From the NCBI RefSeq assembly GCF_018413605.1, contig NZ_JAHCDN010000001.1, forward strand, positions 930,001 through 994,000: a stretch of DNA of 64,000 nt. The letters run 5' to 3'. Of this stretch, positions 61,987 to 64,000 are shown piece after piece (position 1 is the first letter of the stretch; each line of letters opens with the position of its first letter). The position numbers and the translations under genes are program-made. The notes under the pieces were generated by a model. It did no database searches. It was not told where the DNA came from and saw nothing but the letters and a program-made list of their open reading frames with translations. The stretch is from Variovorax sp. PCZ-1. GTDB lineage: Bacteria; Pseudomonadota; Gammaproteobacteria; Burkholderiales; Burkholderiaceae_C.

Positions 61987-62385
61987 ATGACTTATTCTGG
62001 AAGATGCCTGTGCGGCTCAATTGCCTATCAACTCTCCGGCGAGCCGATTGGCGTGTCTCTGTGCCATTGCAATGACTGTAGACGCAGCGCTGGCGCGCCC
62101 ATGGTGTCTTGGGCGATGTATCTTGAGGGCGCGTTGAGCGTGACGAAGGGGCAAGCCAAGACGATCAACTCATCGGGCACTTCGATGCGTAGTTTCTGCG
62201 CCGACTGCGGTACGGGGCTGTTCTATCGCAATGAGCCCGTCTTGCCCGGAATCGTGGATATCCAATCCGCGACGCTGGATGATCCTGACGCATTACCGCC
62301 GAGTAAGCAGATTCAAACAGCGGAAAGGCTCAAATGGATGCAGCATCTTCATGCCTTGCCTGAGATAGAAAGATATCCGTCTTAG
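61987..62385 (+). CDS. GFA family (CENP-V/GFA zinc) protein
   Basis: 132 aa. Zinc ligands: GRCLCGSIAY, LCHCNDCRRSAG and FCADCGTGLFY, the typical GFA layout. The family is named for a glutathione-dependent formaldehyde-activating enzyme, but most members are uncharacterised. A link to formaldehyde released by VanA is tempting but not supported by position. Confidence 0.9.
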   Translation: MTYSGRCLCGSIAYQLSGEPIGVSLCHCNDCRRSAGAPMVSWAMYLEGALSVTKGQAKTINSSGTSMRSFCADCGTGLFYRNEPVLPGIVDIQSATLDDPDALPPSKQIQTAERLKWMQHLHALPEIERYPS

Positions 62386-62438
62386 GCTCACCAAGATATT
62401 TTCCCTGTTGGAATTTATAAGCCTTTTAGGCTTACCGC

Positions 62439-62482
62439 CGGCATAGAATCTGCGCAAAATGCTATTAAATTAAGAGTAACGA
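62439..62482 (-). repeat. Dispersed repeat A, copy 16 (upstream of threonine dehydratase)
   Basis: GCCGGCATAGAATCTGCGCAA then AATGCTATTAAATTAAGAGTAA. The flank AAGCCTTTTAGGCTT before it is itself a hairpin. The end of the repeat touches the leader of the next gene and contains its AAGAG. Confidence 0.93.
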
Positions 62483-62483
62483 T

Positions 62484-63443
62484 ATGACATTGGCTATTAA
62501 CTTCGACGACATCACCCAAGCTGCTGCGCGCATACAAGGCGTGGCGAATCGCACGCCTGTGCTCACCTCGCGCACGGCGAACGAGCTCGCGGGCGCGGAG
62601 CTTTTCTTTAAGTGCGAAAACTATCAGCGCATGGGTGCGTTCAAGTTTCGCGGAGCGTATAACGCGCTGGCGCAGTTTTCGGCTGAGCAGAAAAAACGCG
62701 GTGTGTGTGCGTTTAGCTCAGGCAATCATGCGCAGGGCATTGCGCTGGCGGCGAAGATTCTGGGCATGCCGGCGGCGATTGTGATGCCGCTGGATTCTCC
62801 AGAGGTGAAGATGGCGGCGACGCGCGGGTATGGCGCGGAGGTCATCACCTATGACCGTTACAAGGAAGACCGCATTGCGATTGGCAACAAGCTGGCTGAC
62901 GAGCGCGGGATGACTTTGATCCCGCCATATGACCATGCGCATGTGATGGCGGGGCAGGGCACGGCGGCTCTCGAATTGCTGCAAGAGGTCGGTCATCTCG
63001 ATACGCTGCTGGTGTGTTTGGGCGGTGGTGGGCTCATCTCAGGTTGCGCCGTGGCGGCCAAGCATCTGAACCCCAAGATTCGCGTGATCGGTGTGGAGCC
63101 GGAGGCGGGCAATGATGCTCAGCAGAGCAAGCGCTCAGGAAAGATTGTGAAAATAGACACACCAAAAACCATCGCTGATGGCGCGCAGACACAGTTCGTC
63201 GGAAACCTGACTTTCCCTGTGATTCAAGAGCTGGTTGACGACATCGTGACGGTGAGCGATGCCCAGCTGATTGAGGCGATGCGCTTTGCGGCGAGTCGCA
63301 TGAAGATAGTGATCGAGCCCACAGGTGGTTTGGCGATGGCAGCGGCGATGCAAGGCGTGGTGGATGTGAAGGGCCAGCGCGTGGGCATCATCGTCTCGGG
63401 TGGCAATATCGACATTGCGCAATTCGCCAAATTCATGGCGTAA
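62484..63443 (+). CDS. Threonine/serine dehydratase (PLP fold type II)
   Basis: 319 aa. The PLP Lys is in KCENYQRMGAFKFRGAYNAL, the substrate loop is SSGNHAQGIALAA and the phosphate-binding loop is CLGGGGLISGCAV. It lacks the C-terminal regulatory ACT domains of biosynthetic IlvA, so it is of the catabolic or serine-racemase-like type. It deaminates threonine or serine, or racemises serine. The next gene starts 1 nt after its stop. Confidence 0.92.
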   Translation: MTLAINFDDITQAAARIQGVANRTPVLTSRTANELAGAELFFKCENYQRMGAFKFRGAYNALAQFSAEQKKRGVCAFSSGNHAQGIALAAKILGMPAAIVMPLDSPEVKMAATRGYGAEVITYDRYKEDRIAIGNKLADERGMTLIPPYDHAHVMAGQGTAALELLQEVGHLDTLLVCLGGGGLISGCAVAAKHLNPKIRVIGVEPEAGNDAQQSKRSGKIVKIDTPKTIADGAQTQFVGNLTFPVIQELVDDIVTVSDAQLIEAMRFAASRMKIVIEPTGGLAMAAAMQGVVDVKGQRVGIIVSGGNIDIAQFAKFMA

Positions 63444-63444
63444 C

Positions 63445-63987
63445 GTGAGCGCGCAGCCGACCGTCATCATCCTTGCCAGCGGGCGCGGCGAGCGCTTCAC
63501 AGCCTCGGGCGGGCAGGGCAGCAAGCTTGCAGCCTTGATGAATGGCAAGACGGTTTTGCAATGGACTTTAGATGCTGTCAAAGCGACGGGTCTGCCTTGG
63601 CATGTAGAAGACGCTGGGCATCCGGGCATGGGCGACAGCATTGCTGCGGCAGTGCGCGCCACACCCCAATCGAACGGGTGGTTGATCTTGCCGGCTGATT
63701 TGCCTTTGATCTCGCCGCAAACCATTCTTGCGGTTGCGGATGCGCTCGCGCAAGGCGCGCAGGCGGCATACCCGCTATATGCGGGTGAGCGCGGGCATCC
63801 CGTGGGGTTTACCGCAGAGGCTGGCCTTGAGCTGCAAAATTTAAAGGGAAATCGCGGTGCAGCCGGCATACTATCTGCGCGAAGTGCTATTGAAATAATA
63901 GTAAATGATGTGGGCTGCATCACTGATATTGATACGCTAGAGCAGCTTGATCATGCACAAACTCTCATGAATCAGCGCCTGAACTGA
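63445..63987 (+). CDS. MocA/MobA-like nucleotidyltransferase
   Basis: 180 aa with PTVIILASGRGERF (nucleotide loop), GMGDSIAAAVRATP, LILPADLPLIS (metal Asp) and DIDTLEQLDHA. This fits the MobA-like NTP transferases, and especially MocA, which adds CMP to Mo cofactor for xanthine-oxidase-family enzymes. Two such enzymes are encoded at 47-49 kb and 59-61 kb. Residues 139-154 (AGILSARSAIEIIVN) are encoded by repeat A. They fall between GNRGA and DVGCITDIDT, where a conserved GARxLL-type motif is expected. The GTG at 63445 is the likely start. Confidence 0.85.
   Translation: MSAQPTVIILASGRGERFTASGGQGSKLAALMNGKTVLQWTLDAVKATGLPWHVEDAGHPGMGDSIAAAVRATPQSNGWLILPADLPLISPQTILAVADALAQGAQAAYPLYAGERGHPVGFTAEAGLELQNLKGNRGAAGILSARSAIEIIVNDVGCITDIDTLEQLDHAQTLMNQRLN
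63861..63904 (-). repeat. Dispersed repeat A, copy 17 (inside MocA-like gene)
   Basis: GCCGGCATACTATCTGCGCG then AAGTGCTATTGAAATAATAGTAAA with the stem intact. Read in reverse by the gene as AGILSARSAIEIIV. Confidence 0.92.
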
Positions 63988-64000
63988 GCTTGAACCCGCC

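Overview
The window is one stretch of a bacterial chromosome, almost certainly from Burkholderiales and most likely a Comamonadaceae-type betaproteobacterium. The support is the pilB-pilC-pilD-coaE-zapD-yacG block, the hemA-prfA pair, the grpE-dnaK-dnaJ cluster, a TTT/Bug solute-binding protein, TRAP transport genes and IorAB-type molybdenum hydroxylases. This assignment is inferred from gene content and protein style, not from a search. No prophage, insertion sequence, plasmid function or CRISPR array is visible. The left end cuts a TgpA-like transglutaminase gene.

Layout. 0-5.7 kb: transglutaminase, lytic transglycosylase MltB, a heme-binding-type protein, a Bax inhibitor-1 protein, an alanine-rich lipoprotein and polyprenyl diphosphate synthase. 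5.9-11.5 kb: type IV pilus ATPase, platform protein and prepilin peptidase, followed by coaE, zapD and yacG. 11.5-18.5 kb: EamA transporter, gamma-glutamylcyclotransferase-like protein, glycosyltransferase, hydrolase, acyl-CoA synthetase, GNAT and aldo/keto reductase, then tRNA-Val(CAC). 18.7-26.7 kb (minus strand): small membrane proteins, an ABC-F ATPase, a transmembrane Ser/Thr kinase, PrmB, MoeA and a GNAT. 26.7-31.3 kb: dnaJ, dnaK and grpE, with sigma-32-like promoters before dnaK and grpE, and an HxlR-type regulator. 31.9-46.9 kb: an aromatic-acid island. It holds a tannase/feruloyl esterase lipoprotein, a thioesterase, a Bug protein, a feruloyl-CoA-synthetase-like ligase and a crotonase, with a divergent MarR regulator and amidohydrolase. 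Beside these lies a vanA-gntR-vanB-dctP-dctQ-dctM run and a divergent MetE-like methyltransferase. 47-52.3 kb: a two-subunit molybdenum hydroxylase, then prfA and hemA. 52.6-64 kb: pmbA, a sterol-desaturase-type protein, a saccharopine-dehydrogenase-like protein, two envelope proteins, a second molybdenum hydroxylase pair, VOC and GFA proteins, a threonine dehydratase and a MocA/MobA-like nucleotidyltransferase.

Functional links. The 32-46 kb genes together make a plausible route from esterified hydroxycinnamates to free acids, CoA thioesters, vanillate and its O-demethylated product, with matching uptake systems. Two good operator-like palindromes sit in its two divergent promoter regions. 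MoeA (molybdenum insertion) and the MocA-like protein (probable cytidylylation) could serve the two molybdenum hydroxylases.

The most unusual signal is a dispersed repeat of about 45 bp, or about 70 bp with its flank. I find 17 copies. Eight lie between genes and nine lie inside coding sequences without breaking the frame. Inside genes each orientation uses a single reading frame, giving peptides like SIALRADSMPA or AGILSARSAI. In two genes the repeat makes up the hydrophobic core of the export signal. A second family of A/T-rich hairpins splits neighbouring co-directional genes, and three very long imperfect palindromes fill intergenic spaces.
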